A stretch of DNA of 64,000 bases from Gramella jeungdoensis (GTDB taxonomy: Bacteria; Bacteroidota; Bacteroidia; Flavobacteriales; Flavobacteriaceae), in contig NZ_JAMSCK010000003.1 of the NCBI RefSeq assembly GCF_023805255.1, positions 558,001 through 622,000 on the forward strand. The letters run 5' to 3'. This document shows positions 8,794 to 17,645 of the stretch, piece after piece (position 1 is the first letter of the stretch; each line of letters begins with the position of its first letter). The translations under genes and the position numbers were made by a program. The notes under the pieces are model-generated. The model ran no database searches and was not told the origin of the DNA. It was given only the letters and a program-made list of their open reading frames with translations.

Positions 8794-9522
8794 CTAATTT
8801 CTGCCCTGTTCATCAGGGTACAAAGTGTGAACGGGATCACTCTGATAGACTTCTTTAGTATCTACATCAATAGCTGAAACAGGTCCTTTAAATGCCGCCC
8901 CGGTATCGACATTCCAGATATTTGCCTTGTTGTAAGGCTTTGTCTCTCCTATTCGGGTAACAGGAGTATGGCCTATATATATTTCCCTGAAATGCTCCAG
9001 CCTTCTGGGATAATTGGAGTCTCCTGGTTTTAGATCTTCATCCATCGAAAGCACCATTTCCCAAAGTGTACGATCCCAGTAGAAGCCTGTTTCGTGATAT
9101 TCATAGTCGGGGCCATGCAAATTGGTAAATCCTGCATGAACGAACAGTCGCTCCTTATCATCCTTATAAAAATTGAACATATCCCTGAAAAACTGGATAT
9201 GGGAATTTTTTTCTTCTTGGCTAAAATTCCGGTACGCATCTATACTGGACTGCCCGCCATGTTCCAGCCATTTCTGGTTCATTTCTCCATTTTCAAGCCA
9301 TTTATGGGCAAGATCGTCATGATTACCTCTAATAAAAATACATGAATTCTGTTTGGCCAGATCTATGAGATAAGTAACGGTATTAGCCGAATCGCTCCAG
9401 CCATCAACATAATCTCCCAGGAAGATCAGTGTGTCATCAGGGGTAAGATCTATTCGTTCCAACAACTGGATCAGCGCTTTTAAGCCTCCGTGCAAATCGC
9501 CAACTACTAGTTTTCTGGACAT
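8794..9522 (-). CDS. Metallophosphoesterase (PP1/ApaH-like)
   Basis: 242 residues. All calcineurin-like motifs are present in order: GDLHG (8-12), GDYVD (36-40), RGNHD (65-69), then LFVHAGF and IYIGHTPV in the second half. These bind two metal ions. Relatives are Ser/Thr protein phosphatases of the PrpA/PrpB type and diadenosine tetraphosphatases, and the sequence alone does not separate the two. The upstream AlbA_2 gene ends 1 bp before this start, so the two genes are translated from one message and may work together. Confidence 0.88.
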   Translation of the reverse strand: MSRKLVVGDLHGGLKALIQLLERIDLTPDDTLIFLGDYVDGWSDSANTVTYLIDLAKQNSCIFIRGNHDDLAHKWLENGEMNQKWLEHGGQSSIDAYRNFSQEEKNSHIQFFRDMFNFYKDDKERLFVHAGFTNLHGPDYEYHETGFYWDRTLWEMVLSMDEDLKPGDSNYPRRLEHFREIYIGHTPVTRIGETKPYNKANIWNVDTGAAFKGPVSAIDVDTKEVYQSDPVHTLYPDEQGRN

Positions 9523-9523
9523 A

Positions 9524-10660
9524 TTAATTATATTTCACCTTTCTTAATATTCGCATACTTTCTTTGTATGACTGATAAATTTCAGGATTATAGGCCTTAA
9601 GATAAGGTTTGGCCTCTTCGAGTTTGGTTAAAGCTTCTTTAAAATTATTTAAATAACATAATAAATAAGTTGAAGGAAGATTCTTCAGATCCTTTTTCTG
9701 GCCGGGAGTCAGCTCATAACCTTTTTTCAGTTTCTGGATAAGAGTCTTATTGGTATTATAGATATGGTAAAGGGTCTTTTTATCGAATTTCGGCGGTTCA
9801 AACAAAAGTTTGCTGTCAATATCATAACTCCCATTGTCCCTGAACCTGATCATTACTTCCTCAAGCGGATAATATTTGAACTGGTCATGTAATCCCAGGT
9901 GTACATATTCTATGATCCTGAAAAAATCCTTGTCTACGCTGATGCTTATTTCATCCAGATCTGAATAGAACAATTTTACCTGTTCGTTGATCAATTCGAT
10001 ATCAACCCGGGAAAAATAACTTTCTTCCCTTATTTTTTTCTCCTTACCGGCCCAGCAAACCACGAAGTATTCTTTGAAGACCTTATATGTTGGATTATAG
10101 TCCCTTCTTTTTTTCATAAAGTCGAAGACACCATCCAGGGTATATTCAATATTGTTATGGGAGTGATTCTCTATGGAAGCCACAAGGGCAGAATTCACAT
10201 CCTTTATTTCAATATCGAATACCTTTGGCATACTAATGCTTCCATCCCGTAAAAAAACAGAACCACCATAATACTTCCAGATATTTTTTCTGAAAGAACA
10301 TATCTTTCCATGGTTGGGCCTGATAGTTACCAAACCCACCACCAGATGGTCGGGGAGATGTGGGAAAGGAATATTCTCATATGATATAATAGGTGGATTG
10401 CTGAGATAGGCATTCACGAGGTTCTGTATCTTACTGTCATCAAAAAAGTCTATCCCCACAATCCGGCTGTCTTCATCTTCCACCCCAATAACTATATAAG
10501 AATTGTTCTCCGGGTTGGAATTGGATAGCGCACATATATGTTTGAGGAATTTTGCCTTGCCTTCTTTTTCGCCAATATTGAGCTGTCGCTTTTTGTCATA
10601 AAAGCTGTTCTCATCGTTATGCGCGAGCAAATTCTTAATAAGAAGGCGTTTGTTGATCAT
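9524..10660 (-). CDS. AlbA_2 / Schlafen-like ATP-binding protein
   Basis: 378 residues. The N-terminal third looks like the AlbA_2 (Schlafen-AlbA_2) domain: a FLKHICALSNS helix, a YIVIGVEDEDSRIVGI strand-turn that matches the conserved VGVEDxGxIVGI pattern, and VGLVTIRPNHGK. The C-terminal two thirds (about 160-378) have no recognised domain but are charged and helical near the end. AlbA_2 proteins are often regulators or putative nucleic-acid binding ATPases. Conserved in flavobacteria. It directly precedes the metallophosphatase gene with a 1-bp gap. Confidence 0.7.
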   Translation of the reverse strand: MINKRLLIKNLLAHNDENSFYDKKRQLNIGEKEGKAKFLKHICALSNSNPENNSYIVIGVEDEDSRIVGIDFFDDSKIQNLVNAYLSNPPIISYENIPFPHLPDHLVVGLVTIRPNHGKICSFRKNIWKYYGGSVFLRDGSISMPKVFDIEIKDVNSALVASIENHSHNNIEYTLDGVFDFMKKRRDYNPTYKVFKEYFVVCWAGKEKKIREESYFSRVDIELINEQVKLFYSDLDEISISVDKDFFRIIEYVHLGLHDQFKYYPLEEVMIRFRDNGSYDIDSKLLFEPPKFDKKTLYHIYNTNKTLIQKLKKGYELTPGQKKDLKNLPSTYLLCYLNNFKEALTKLEEAKPYLKAYNPEIYQSYKESMRILRKVKYN

Positions 10661-10696
10661 ACTGTGCTATTAATTATTGATCATTAGTATTTTCTA

Positions 10697-11086
10697 TTAA
10701 TCGTATTTAGAACCTTTTCTGTGTGAGGATTTTAAATAATTAATGAATTTTGAGATCTGTTCATTTAGAATTTCAGACTTTTCTACTAATTCTTGATATT
10801 GATTTACTGAACTATGGTTTCTGTCATGAGCCCTTTGAAGTTGTGCTTGGGTTTCATGATTAGAACCACGGGCAAAACTTAAGAATTGAATGAATTCTTT
10901 ATTTCCTCCTCTTCCAAATCCTTCGGCAATATTGTCCATTACTGAACCCGACGAACCGTTAATTTGATCTCTTAATTTATAATCTTTTGACAGACTCGTC
11001 TCATTAATCAACCTCCAAATTTGAATACATTGATGCCTGGCTAATTTATAGATTTCTAATTCTTCGAAATTTTGATAATGGGCCAT
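10697..11086 (-). CDS. Four-helix bundle protein (S23-like)
   Basis: 129 residues. Typical features: an N-terminal FEELEIYKLARH helix, IWRLINE, the conserved LRDQINGSSGSVMDNIAEG block, GRGGNKEFIQFLSFARGS, and a final helix. Members form pentameric four-helix bundles and are known from ORFs inside 23S rRNA intervening sequences, but in Bacteroidetes they occur widely as free chromosomal genes, as here. Function unknown. The gene lies 36 bp upstream of the AlbA_2 gene on the same strand, which may be chance. It has lower GC than its neighbours, which could indicate acquisition. Confidence 0.9.
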   Translation of the reverse strand: MAHYQNFEELEIYKLARHQCIQIWRLINETSLSKDYKLRDQINGSSGSVMDNIAEGFGRGGNKEFIQFLSFARGSNHETQAQLQRAHDRNHSSVNQYQELVEKSEILNEQISKFINYLKSSHRKGSKYD

Positions 11087-11116
11087 TTTTTAATGAATAA
11101 TATCAATAGAAAATAA

Positions 11117-11866
11117 TCAATTCTTATCCACAATAGTACTTGTTGCCTGAGCTGTAGGCATTACCGTAAGATCTGCGATATTTACATGATATGGCCTTGT
11201 TACGACAAAGTGAATAATATCGGCAATATCTTCGGCTTGCAGGGCTTTAAATCCCTGGTAAACTTTTTCGGCCTTTTCAGAATCTCCTTTAAACCTCACA
11301 TCGCTGAACTCAGTTTGTGTGAGTCCCGGGTTTATGGCACCTACCTTGATGCCATTTCCGTTAAGATCTATTCTCATCCCCTGGTTTATGGCATCTACGG
11401 CATGTTTGCTGGCACAGTAAACATTTCCGTTTGGATAGACCTCTTTTCCCGCTGTAGAACCAATATTAATGATATGGCCGGATTGTCTTTCAATCATCCC
11501 AGGTATAATGGCCTTGCTAACATACAGCAAACCTTTAACATTAATATCCAGCATGGCATCCCAGTCGTCCATACTTCCAGACTGAATTGGATCCAGCCCA
11601 TGTGCATTTCCGGCATTATTAACAAGGATATCTATATTTCTGAATTTCCCGGGAAGCGACTCTATACTGTGGAACACCTCTTCTCTGTTCCTCACATCAA
11701 AACTGAGGATTTGTACCTCAGTTTCCACACCTAATTCCTTTTTTAGGTCCTCCAGGCGTTTCTTTCTTCGACCGCATAGGATTATTCTTATACCTTCTTT
11801 AGCGAATCTTTTTGCAGTAGATCTTCCAATGCCGCTCGTAGCACCGGTTATCAGGGCGGTTTTCAT
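11117..11866 (-). CDS. Short-chain dehydrogenase/reductase (YdfG-like)
   Basis: 249 residues, classical SDR. The cofactor motif TGATSGIG is at 7-14, followed by CGRR (31-34), a basic patch that favours NADP. NNAG is at 83-86 and the catalytic residues Ser137, Tyr150 and Lys154 are all present. YdfG-type enzymes oxidise L-allo-threonine, serine and related 3-hydroxy acids, and reduce malonic semialdehyde. The subgroup is inferred from overall similarity and the C-terminal ADIADIIHFVVTRP segment. Monocistronic, with no clear terminator seen. Confidence 0.88.
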   Translation of the reverse strand: MKTALITGATSGIGRSTAKRFAKEGIRIILCGRRKKRLEDLKKELGVETEVQILSFDVRNREEVFHSIESLPGKFRNIDILVNNAGNAHGLDPIQSGSMDDWDAMLDINVKGLLYVSKAIIPGMIERQSGHIINIGSTAGKEVYPNGNVYCASKHAVDAINQGMRIDLNGNGIKVGAINPGLTQTEFSDVRFKGDSEKAEKVYQGFKALQAEDIADIIHFVVTRPYHVNIADLTVMPTAQATSTIVDKN

Positions 11867-11931
11867 GTTTTAATTTTTATTTCTAATGTAATAAATATTG
11901 CTTAGCCTACCTCCAATTTCTATTAAAGCAT

Positions 11932-11971
11932 GGTTAAGCTCCGTTAAATTTCGTTAAATAATAACAGTTAA
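11932..11971. promoter_or_regulatory. Phased GTTAA direct repeats upstream of DUF4382 gene
   Basis: Four copies of GTTAA(A) start at 11933, 11943, 11953 and 11967, with spacings of 10, 10 and 14 bp, 56-94 bp before the ATG at 12027. Helical phasing suggests a protein-binding array; no regulator is identified. Confidence 0.35.
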
Positions 11972-12026
11972 ATAAAATCTAGCACAAAGCTTGCCGTTAT
12001 CCTGCCAAAACCAATAAAGTCTACTT

Positions 12027-12881
12027 ATGAAATATTTGAAAAGCGTTACTTTAAAAAGCTTAATGATCGCTACACTGGTATCTGTTGGATTGATCAGTTG
12101 TAGTGAAGATGATTCCAGCACAAACAATGGTGAGGGAACAGCAAACCTAACTGTTAGATTGACCGATGCTCCGGGTGATTACGATGCAGTTCTTGTGGAT
12201 GTTCAGGATGTTGAGATACATGTTGAAACTGAAGCAGAAGGAGAACTGGAAGGTGATGACGATGGAGACGGCTGGGTTAGTGTCGGAGATGTTCAAACCG
12301 GGGTTTATGATCTTCTGGAACTTACAGGTGGCGTATCCCAGTTACTAGCCGATACCGAAGTGCCTGCTGGATATGTTAGTCAGATGAGACTTGTTCTTGG
12401 TTCAGAGAACAGTGTTGTAATCAATGGTGAAAGCAAGCCGCTTAACACTCCAAGTGCACAGCAATCAGGATTAAAACTTCAGATTAACCAGGAGTTCGTA
12501 GCAGGCGAAAACTATGCTTTCCTTCTTGATTTTAACGTTGATGAATCTGTGGTAACAACCGGGAACGGAAGTTATAACCTGAAACCTGTAATTAGAGTAA
12601 GTGCACAGGCCGATGCAGGAATGGTAGTTGGTAAAGTTACAGTTCCAGATGATATTGAGGTTAATGTACAGAGTTTAGTTGTTTTAACGGCAAATGATGC
12701 AGATATCACTATTTCTGCTTATACTAATGATGTAGGTGAGTTTGCCCTTCATGGTGTGCCTGCCGGAGAATATACTATTACCATAACACCGCAGGCCGAT
12801 TTAGGTCTTTCTGTCCATACTAATACAGAGGTAGAGGTAAGACCTAACGAAACCACAGATCTTGGAGAGATCGAACTATAA
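12027..12881 (+). CDS. DUF4382 domain lipoprotein
   Basis: 284 residues. Signal peptide with lipobox ending LISC and the lipidated Cys at residue 25. A DUF4382 domain follows (about 38-190): TANLTVRLTDAPGDYDAV, a VQDVEIHVE strand, an acidic loop GDDDGDGW that looks able to bind Ca, and LLELTGG. The last 80 residues (about 200-284) are a carboxypeptidase regulatory-like Ig-type domain with GEFALHGVPAGEYTITI. Likely surface or periplasmic; function unknown. Single gene with a terminator at 12908. Confidence 0.85.
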   Translation: MKYLKSVTLKSLMIATLVSVGLISCSEDDSSTNNGEGTANLTVRLTDAPGDYDAVLVDVQDVEIHVETEAEGELEGDDDGDGWVSVGDVQTGVYDLLELTGGVSQLLADTEVPAGYVSQMRLVLGSENSVVINGESKPLNTPSAQQSGLKLQINQEFVAGENYAFLLDFNVDESVVTTGNGSYNLKPVIRVSAQADAGMVVGKVTVPDDIEVNVQSLVVLTANDADITISAYTNDVGEFALHGVPAGEYTITITPQADLGLSVHTNTEVEVRPNETTDLGEIEL

Positions 12882-12907
12882 TTAATTTCCAAACCAAACA
12901 ATTTGCA

Positions 12908-12940
12908 AAAAGGCGGTACCATCGGTATCGCCTTTTGTAT
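12908..12940 (+). terminator. Rho-independent terminator after DUF4382 gene
   Basis: An 8-bp stem AAAAGGCG/CGCCTTTT (12908-12915, 12929-12936), extended inward by GTACC/GGTAT with one wobble pair, is followed by TTTTGTATTTT. Confidence 0.8.
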
Positions 12941-13035
12941 TTTAACGTTTATTTAACAATCCAAAATCCAATAAATTTTCAATTTGCGACGCTTACTTCA
13001 AGTGCGTATATTCACGACATCAAAATCTGAAAATC

Positions 13036-14040
13036 ATGATGGAAAACGATTCATCTGTTGATATTGCCAGTATTAACGAAAAAATTGAGAAAGAAAGTGC
13101 TTTTGTAGACCTTCTCACCCGCGAGATGAATAAGGTGATCGTGGGGCAAAAGCACATGGTAGAACGTTTACTGATTGGTCTTTTGGGTCAGGGTCATATC
13201 CTTCTGGAAGGTGTGCCCGGTCTGGCAAAGACCCTTGCAATCAATACACTTTCACAGGCGGTTCACGGAAGCTTTAGCAGGATACAGTTCACACCCGACC
13301 TCCTGCCAGCCGACGTTATAGGTACGCTTATCTATAATATGAAGGTGAATGATTTCAGCATAAAAAAAGGACCGATATTCGCCAATTTCGTGCTTGCCGA
13401 TGAGATCAACCGTGCACCGGCAAAAGTTCAGTCGGCATTACTGGAAGCCATGCAGGAAAAGCAGGTGACTATTGGAGATGAAACTTTCAGGCTGGATAAG
13501 CCATTTTTGGTAATGGCCACACAGAACCCGGTAGAACAGGAAGGTACCTATCCATTACCTGAAGCACAGGTAGACCGTTTTATGCTCAAAACAGTGATCA
13601 AATATCCTCAAATGGCCGAGGAGCAACTCATTATAAGGGCGAATCTGAAAGATGGTTTCGAAAAAGTGAACCCGGTGGTAGATCTCGAGCAGATACTCAG
13701 GGCTCAGGGAGCTGTGAGGGAAGTTTATATGGATGAAAAGATCGAAAAATATATACTTGACATTGTATTCGCTACCCGTACTCCGGAAAAATATAATCTT
13801 GAAGAAATCAAACCTCTGATAAGTTTCGGAGCTTCACCAAGGGGAAGTATCAATCTTGCCATAGCCTCTAAGTGTTATGCCTTTATTAGACGTCGCGGAT
13901 ATGTGGTACCGGAAGATGTTCGTGCGGTGGTACACGATGTGTTACGCCACAGGATAGGTATAACCTACGAAGCCGAAGCTGAAAATATTACTTCTGAAGA
14001 TCTTGTAAATAAGATCGTCAATGAGATCGAAGTACCGTAA
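13036..14040 (+). CDS. MoxR-family AAA+ ATPase of the Bat operon
   Basis: 334 residues. Walker A GVPGLAKT is at 59-66 and Walker B FVLADEINRA at 118-127, with sensor 1 in MATQNPVEQEGTYPLPEAQ and the AAA lid with PRGSINL. MoxR ATPases act as chaperones for partners with von Willebrand A domains, and here it heads an operon with DUF58, BatA and BatB, exactly such partners. Cytoplasmic. The next gene begins 74 bp later. The first of two adjacent ATG codons is used here; the second would shorten it by one residue. Confidence 0.93.
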   Translation: MMENDSSVDIASINEKIEKESAFVDLLTREMNKVIVGQKHMVERLLIGLLGQGHILLEGVPGLAKTLAINTLSQAVHGSFSRIQFTPDLLPADVIGTLIYNMKVNDFSIKKGPIFANFVLADEINRAPAKVQSALLEAMQEKQVTIGDETFRLDKPFLVMATQNPVEQEGTYPLPEAQVDRFMLKTVIKYPQMAEEQLIIRANLKDGFEKVNPVVDLEQILRAQGAVREVYMDEKIEKYILDIVFATRTPEKYNLEEIKPLISFGASPRGSINLAIASKCYAFIRRRGYVVPEDVRAVVHDVLRHRIGITYEAEAENITSEDLVNKIVNEIEVP

Positions 14041-14114
14041 CAATTAGCAATTATCAGTTAACATTGGTCAATTAACTTTTGTTTATCGATCATTGAAAAT
14101 TGTTTATTGAAAAG

Positions 14115-14981
14115 ATGGATACAAAGGAGCTTCTTAAAAAAGTAAGAAAAATAGAGATCAAGACCCGAAGGCTGAGCGATCATGTCTTTGGCGGGGAATA
14201 TCATTCTACTTTTAAGGGAAGGGGAATGACCTTTAGCGAGGTAAGGGCCTACCAGTTTGGGGATGACGTAAGGAGTATAGACTGGAATGTAACAGCTCGT
14301 TATAACGAACCTTTTGTAAAGGTCTTTGAAGAGGAACGCGAACTCACCATGATGCTAATGGTGGATATTTCTGGTTCTGAAATGTTTGGTACTCAGGAAC
14401 AATTCAAAAAGGATGTGATCACAGAGATCGCAGCCACACTGGCTTTTTCTGCTACCAACAATAATGACAAAATAGGCCTGATGCTGTTTACAGATCGCAT
14501 CGAACTATATATTCCTCCAAAAAAAGGAAGATCTCACGTGCTTCGCATCATTCGGGAACTTCTTGAATTCAAGCCGGAAGGAAAGAAAACCGATATAGCC
14601 GGAGCGCTGAAATATCTTTCAAATGTGATGAAAAAGAAAGCCATCGTGTTCCTGCTTTCGGATTTTATGGCCGATGATTATCAGCATACCCTGAAGATCG
14701 TTGCGGGAAAGCATGATGTAACTGGAATAAGGGTTTATGACAGGATGGAAGAAAGCATTCCCAATCTGGGACTGGTACAGATGTTGGACGAGGAGTCGGG
14801 GGAATATGTTAATGTAAATACTGGCTCTAAATCAGTTCGCAGGGCTTATTCAAAATATTACCAGGAAAGGCTTGATTACTTTCAGCAAAGCTTTTCCCTG
14901 AGCGGTGCCGGAATAATAAATAACCGTACCGATGAGAGTTATGTGAAAAAATTACTGGGCTATTTTAAAAGAAGAGCTTAA
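14115..14981 (+). CDS. DUF58 domain protein of the Bat operon
   Basis: 288 residues from the ATG at 14115; an in-frame TTG at 14100 adds five residues and is less likely. The DUF58 core is clear: GRGMTFSEVRAYQFGDDVRSIDWN and VKVFEEERE near residues 45-85, followed by a vWA-like fold with DISGS in place of the MIDAS DxSxS and LLSDF further on. DUF58 proteins accompany MoxR ATPases. No signal peptide or membrane helix. Part of the MoxR-Bat operon, 7 bp before the next gene. Confidence 0.9.
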   Translation: MDTKELLKKVRKIEIKTRRLSDHVFGGEYHSTFKGRGMTFSEVRAYQFGDDVRSIDWNVTARYNEPFVKVFEEERELTMMLMVDISGSEMFGTQEQFKKDVITEIAATLAFSATNNNDKIGLMLFTDRIELYIPPKKGRSHVLRIIRELLEFKPEGKKTDIAGALKYLSNVMKKKAIVFLLSDFMADDYQHTLKIVAGKHDVTGIRVYDRMEESIPNLGLVQMLDEESGEYVNVNTGSKSVRRAYSKYYQERLDYFQQSFSLSGAGIINNRTDESYVKKLLGYFKRRA

Positions 14982-14988
14982 GACCAAA

Positions 14989-16638
14989 ATGCAAAGATAT
15001 AATAAGGATACATATTTAAATACCCATATCTCAGGTTGCCTGGGATTTCTGTTTTTTATAGGCGTATTCCTTCTGTCATCAAATATTGAAGCTCAGACCC
15101 AGGTCTCAGCTTCGGTAGATTCCACAACTATCAAAATTGGTGAACAGATAAAATATAAGATCCAGGTAGAGACAAATCCCGAAGATCTTGTGGTATTCCC
15201 CGAGGGAGAGACTTTTTCTCCGATGGAACTGGTTGAATCTTTAGAAACAGATACCGTTCAGAAAGGTGGGAACTATAGGCTCCTAAAAGAATATTTCCTT
15301 ACCAAGTTCGATTCTGGTAAGTATGTGATTCCGAGTCAGGAGGTGTTGATCGAAAGTAATTCGTTCTATACAGACTCTATAGCCGTGGAGGTGAATGATG
15401 TAGTGGTTGACACCACCAAACAGAAACTTTATCCCATAAAACCATCGGTAGAGGTGCCTCCGGGTTTTAGAATACCAGACTGGCTATGGTGGCTGCTGGG
15501 AATATTTCTGGTGGGCGGCCTGGTTGCTTTTTTGATCATCAGGCAGAAGCGAAAGGCCGATGCAGAGCCTGAACTTCCACCTTATGAAGAGGCTATGGCA
15601 GAGCTTGAAAAGCTCGATAAATCACAGCTGCTTGAAAAGAGAGAGATCAAGGAATATTACTCCCAGTTGAGTTTTGCGGCGCGTAAGTACCTTGACAGAA
15701 AGATCTACGATCACGGTCTTGAAATGACCACAAATGAGCTGATCCTTTACCTGAAGGAACAGAAACAACAGGGTAGACTTCATCTTAACGATGAGACTAT
15801 CATGGATTTCAAGCGCATCCTTGAGCGTGCCGACCTTGCAAAATTCGCTCGTTCCAAACCGGATTTGATCACGGCTAAGGAAGACCGTTCCAGAACCCAG
15901 CATATTATCGATGACCTCAGGGCCTCGGTTCCTGAACCCACAGAGGAAGAATTGCTTCAGGATGAAGCCTTTCTGGAAGAGCAGGCCAGGAAGAGGAAGA
16001 AACGTCGCATAATTCTGGGAGTACTTGTAGGTGTGGCGATTATCATTATTGGTGTAACCGCACTTATTGCCACAAAGGGATATACCTATGTTAAAGATAC
16101 TTACCTGGGGCATCCAACCAAGGAATTGCTGGAAGGTGAATGGATAAGAAGTGAATATGGCAATCCGCCGGTATCAGTAACCACTCCGGAAGTTCTGGTG
16201 CGTGGCGAAATTGAAATGCCACAGGAGGTAAAGCAGATGATGGTTGGTAATGAAACCTTTATCTATGGAAGCCTTTTGAGTAATTTCTATACCACCTTAA
16301 GTACGATCAAATTTAAGGGAGAGGTGAATTTCGATCTTGAAAAGGCCGTGGATGGAATTTATACCAACCTCGAGAATCAGGGAGCAAGGAATATCATAAT
16401 GAAGCAGGAAGAGTTTACCACCCTGAGCGGAGCAAAGGGCTTGAAGGTCTTTGGAACTCTGGAGGCGGTGAACCCGATAACCGAGGAATCCATACCAAAT
16501 GAATATGTGATCCTTAATTTTGCCGAGAATGGAGGTTTTGAACAGATCATGGTCATTTTCAATGAAAATGATCAGTATGCCAAAGAGATTTCGGAGCGTA
16601 TTATAAACTCTGTAGAAATAACTAATTTGAACGAATAG
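14989..16638 (+). CDS. Bat-operon membrane protein with BatD-like N-terminus
   Basis: 549 residues. Signal peptide about 1-35 (ending IEAQ). Residues 36-140 resemble an oxygen-tolerance (BatD) beta domain. The first membrane helix (about 165-182, WLWWLLGIFLVGGLVAFL) is followed by a DUF4381-like cytoplasmic helical region with KEYYSQLSFAARKYLDRK. A second helix (about 339-360, IILGVLVGVAIIIIGVTALIA) leads to an extra C-terminal domain of about 185 residues, not typical of BatD, that I do not recognise. The second half may be a fused module. It sits between DUF58 and BatA with short gaps, so it is probably an accessory subunit of the Bat complex. Confidence 0.75.
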   Translation: MQRYNKDTYLNTHISGCLGFLFFIGVFLLSSNIEAQTQVSASVDSTTIKIGEQIKYKIQVETNPEDLVVFPEGETFSPMELVESLETDTVQKGGNYRLLKEYFLTKFDSGKYVIPSQEVLIESNSFYTDSIAVEVNDVVVDTTKQKLYPIKPSVEVPPGFRIPDWLWWLLGIFLVGGLVAFLIIRQKRKADAEPELPPYEEAMAELEKLDKSQLLEKREIKEYYSQLSFAARKYLDRKIYDHGLEMTTNELILYLKEQKQQGRLHLNDETIMDFKRILERADLAKFARSKPDLITAKEDRSRTQHIIDDLRASVPEPTEEELLQDEAFLEEQARKRKKRRIILGVLVGVAIIIIGVTALIATKGYTYVKDTYLGHPTKELLEGEWIRSEYGNPPVSVTTPEVLVRGEIEMPQEVKQMMVGNETFIYGSLLSNFYTTLSTIKFKGEVNFDLEKAVDGIYTNLENQGARNIIMKQEEFTTLSGAKGLKVFGTLEAVNPITEESIPNEYVILNFAENGGFEQIMVIFNENDQYAKEISERIINSVEITNLNE

Positions 16639-16639
16639 A

Positions 16640-17644
16640 ATGTTTGCTAATTTCACATTTGAAAACCCGGAATTCTTCTGGCTGTTTTTATTGCTTCCCC
16701 TGGCAATAGCCTGGTATATCTGGAAGCGAAATAAGCAAACGGCAGAACTAAAGATATCCTCTACCAAAGGTTTTAAAGTAAAATCCGGCCTGTTAGCTAA
16801 GCTTAGACCCGCTCTCTTTGTTTTAAGATTACTGGTTCTAGCCCTGATCATTATGGCTATGGCCAGGCCTAGAACGGTAGATGTCTCTACCCAGACCAGC
16901 AGTACCCAGGGGATTGATATCGTAATGGCAATAGATGTTTCTGCCAGTATGCTGGCCCGCGATCTGCAGCCGAACCGGCTTGATGCCTTAAAGGCGGTTG
17001 CCGAAGAATTTATCAAAGACCGCCCCGGAGATCGTATAGGGCTGGTAGTTTATGCTGGCGAAAGCTTTACAAAAACACCTATTACGAGTGACAAAGCAAT
17101 TGTGCTGGACGCTTTGGAAGATATCGAGTATAATAATATTTTGGAAAACGGAACAGCCATTGGATCTGGACTGGCCACCGCAGTGAACCGGTTGAAAGAC
17201 AGCGAAGCCGAGAGTAAGGTGATCATACTTCTTACCGATGGTGTTAATAATTCAGGATTTATCGATCCTAATACGGCCAGTGAACTGGCGGTTGAATTTG
17301 GGATCAAGGTATATACGATAGGTGTTGGAAGTAATGGTATGGCCTTGTCTCCAATTGCGGTACGACCAAATGGGAGGTTTCAGTTCGGGAATGTTCAGGT
17401 GGAGATAGATGAGGATCTGCTTAAGGAGATCGCCTCCTCTACCGGAGGAAAATATTTCAGGGCTACCGATAATGAAAAATTGCAGGAGATCTATGCCGAG
17501 ATCGACTCCCTTGAAAAGACCGAAATAGAGGAATTCCGTTATTATAACTATGATGAGAAATACCGACCTTTGGTGCTTCTGGCTGGAGGCCTGCTATTGT
17601 TCGAAATATTATTAAGACTCACATTATTCAGAAGTTTTATTTAA
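16640..17644 (+). CDS. batA: BatA, vWA-domain membrane protein
   Basis: 334 residues. Two N-terminal membrane helices (about 11-28 and 57-75), a vWA domain with the complete MIDAS motif DVSAS at 99-103 and the TDGVNNSG element, and a C-terminal helix (about 312-330). Bat proteins (Bacteroides aerotolerance) are associated with survival under oxygen or envelope stress; the molecular role is unresolved. It begins 1 bp after the preceding stop and is followed 1 bp later by batB. Confidence 0.93.
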   Translation: MFANFTFENPEFFWLFLLLPLAIAWYIWKRNKQTAELKISSTKGFKVKSGLLAKLRPALFVLRLLVLALIIMAMARPRTVDVSTQTSSTQGIDIVMAIDVSASMLARDLQPNRLDALKAVAEEFIKDRPGDRIGLVVYAGESFTKTPITSDKAIVLDALEDIEYNNILENGTAIGSGLATAVNRLKDSEAESKVIILLTDGVNNSGFIDPNTASELAVEFGIKVYTIGVGSNGMALSPIAVRPNGRFQFGNVQVEIDEDLLKEIASSTGGKYFRATDNEKLQEIYAEIDSLEKTEIEEFRYYNYDEKYRPLVLLAGGLLLFEILLRLTLFRSFI

Positions 17645-17645
17645 G

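Noticed and set aside
10697-11086. 23S rRNA intervening sequence for the four-helix bundle gene
   Set aside because: No rRNA sequence flanks it; it is a free chromosomal gene.
11186-11734. 182-codon plus-strand frame opposite the SDR gene
   Set aside because: Antisense shadow of a clearly coding gene with full SDR motifs.
16297-17016. 239-codon minus-strand frame across batA and its upstream neighbour
   Set aside because: Shadow frame spanning two well supported plus-strand genes; no domain.
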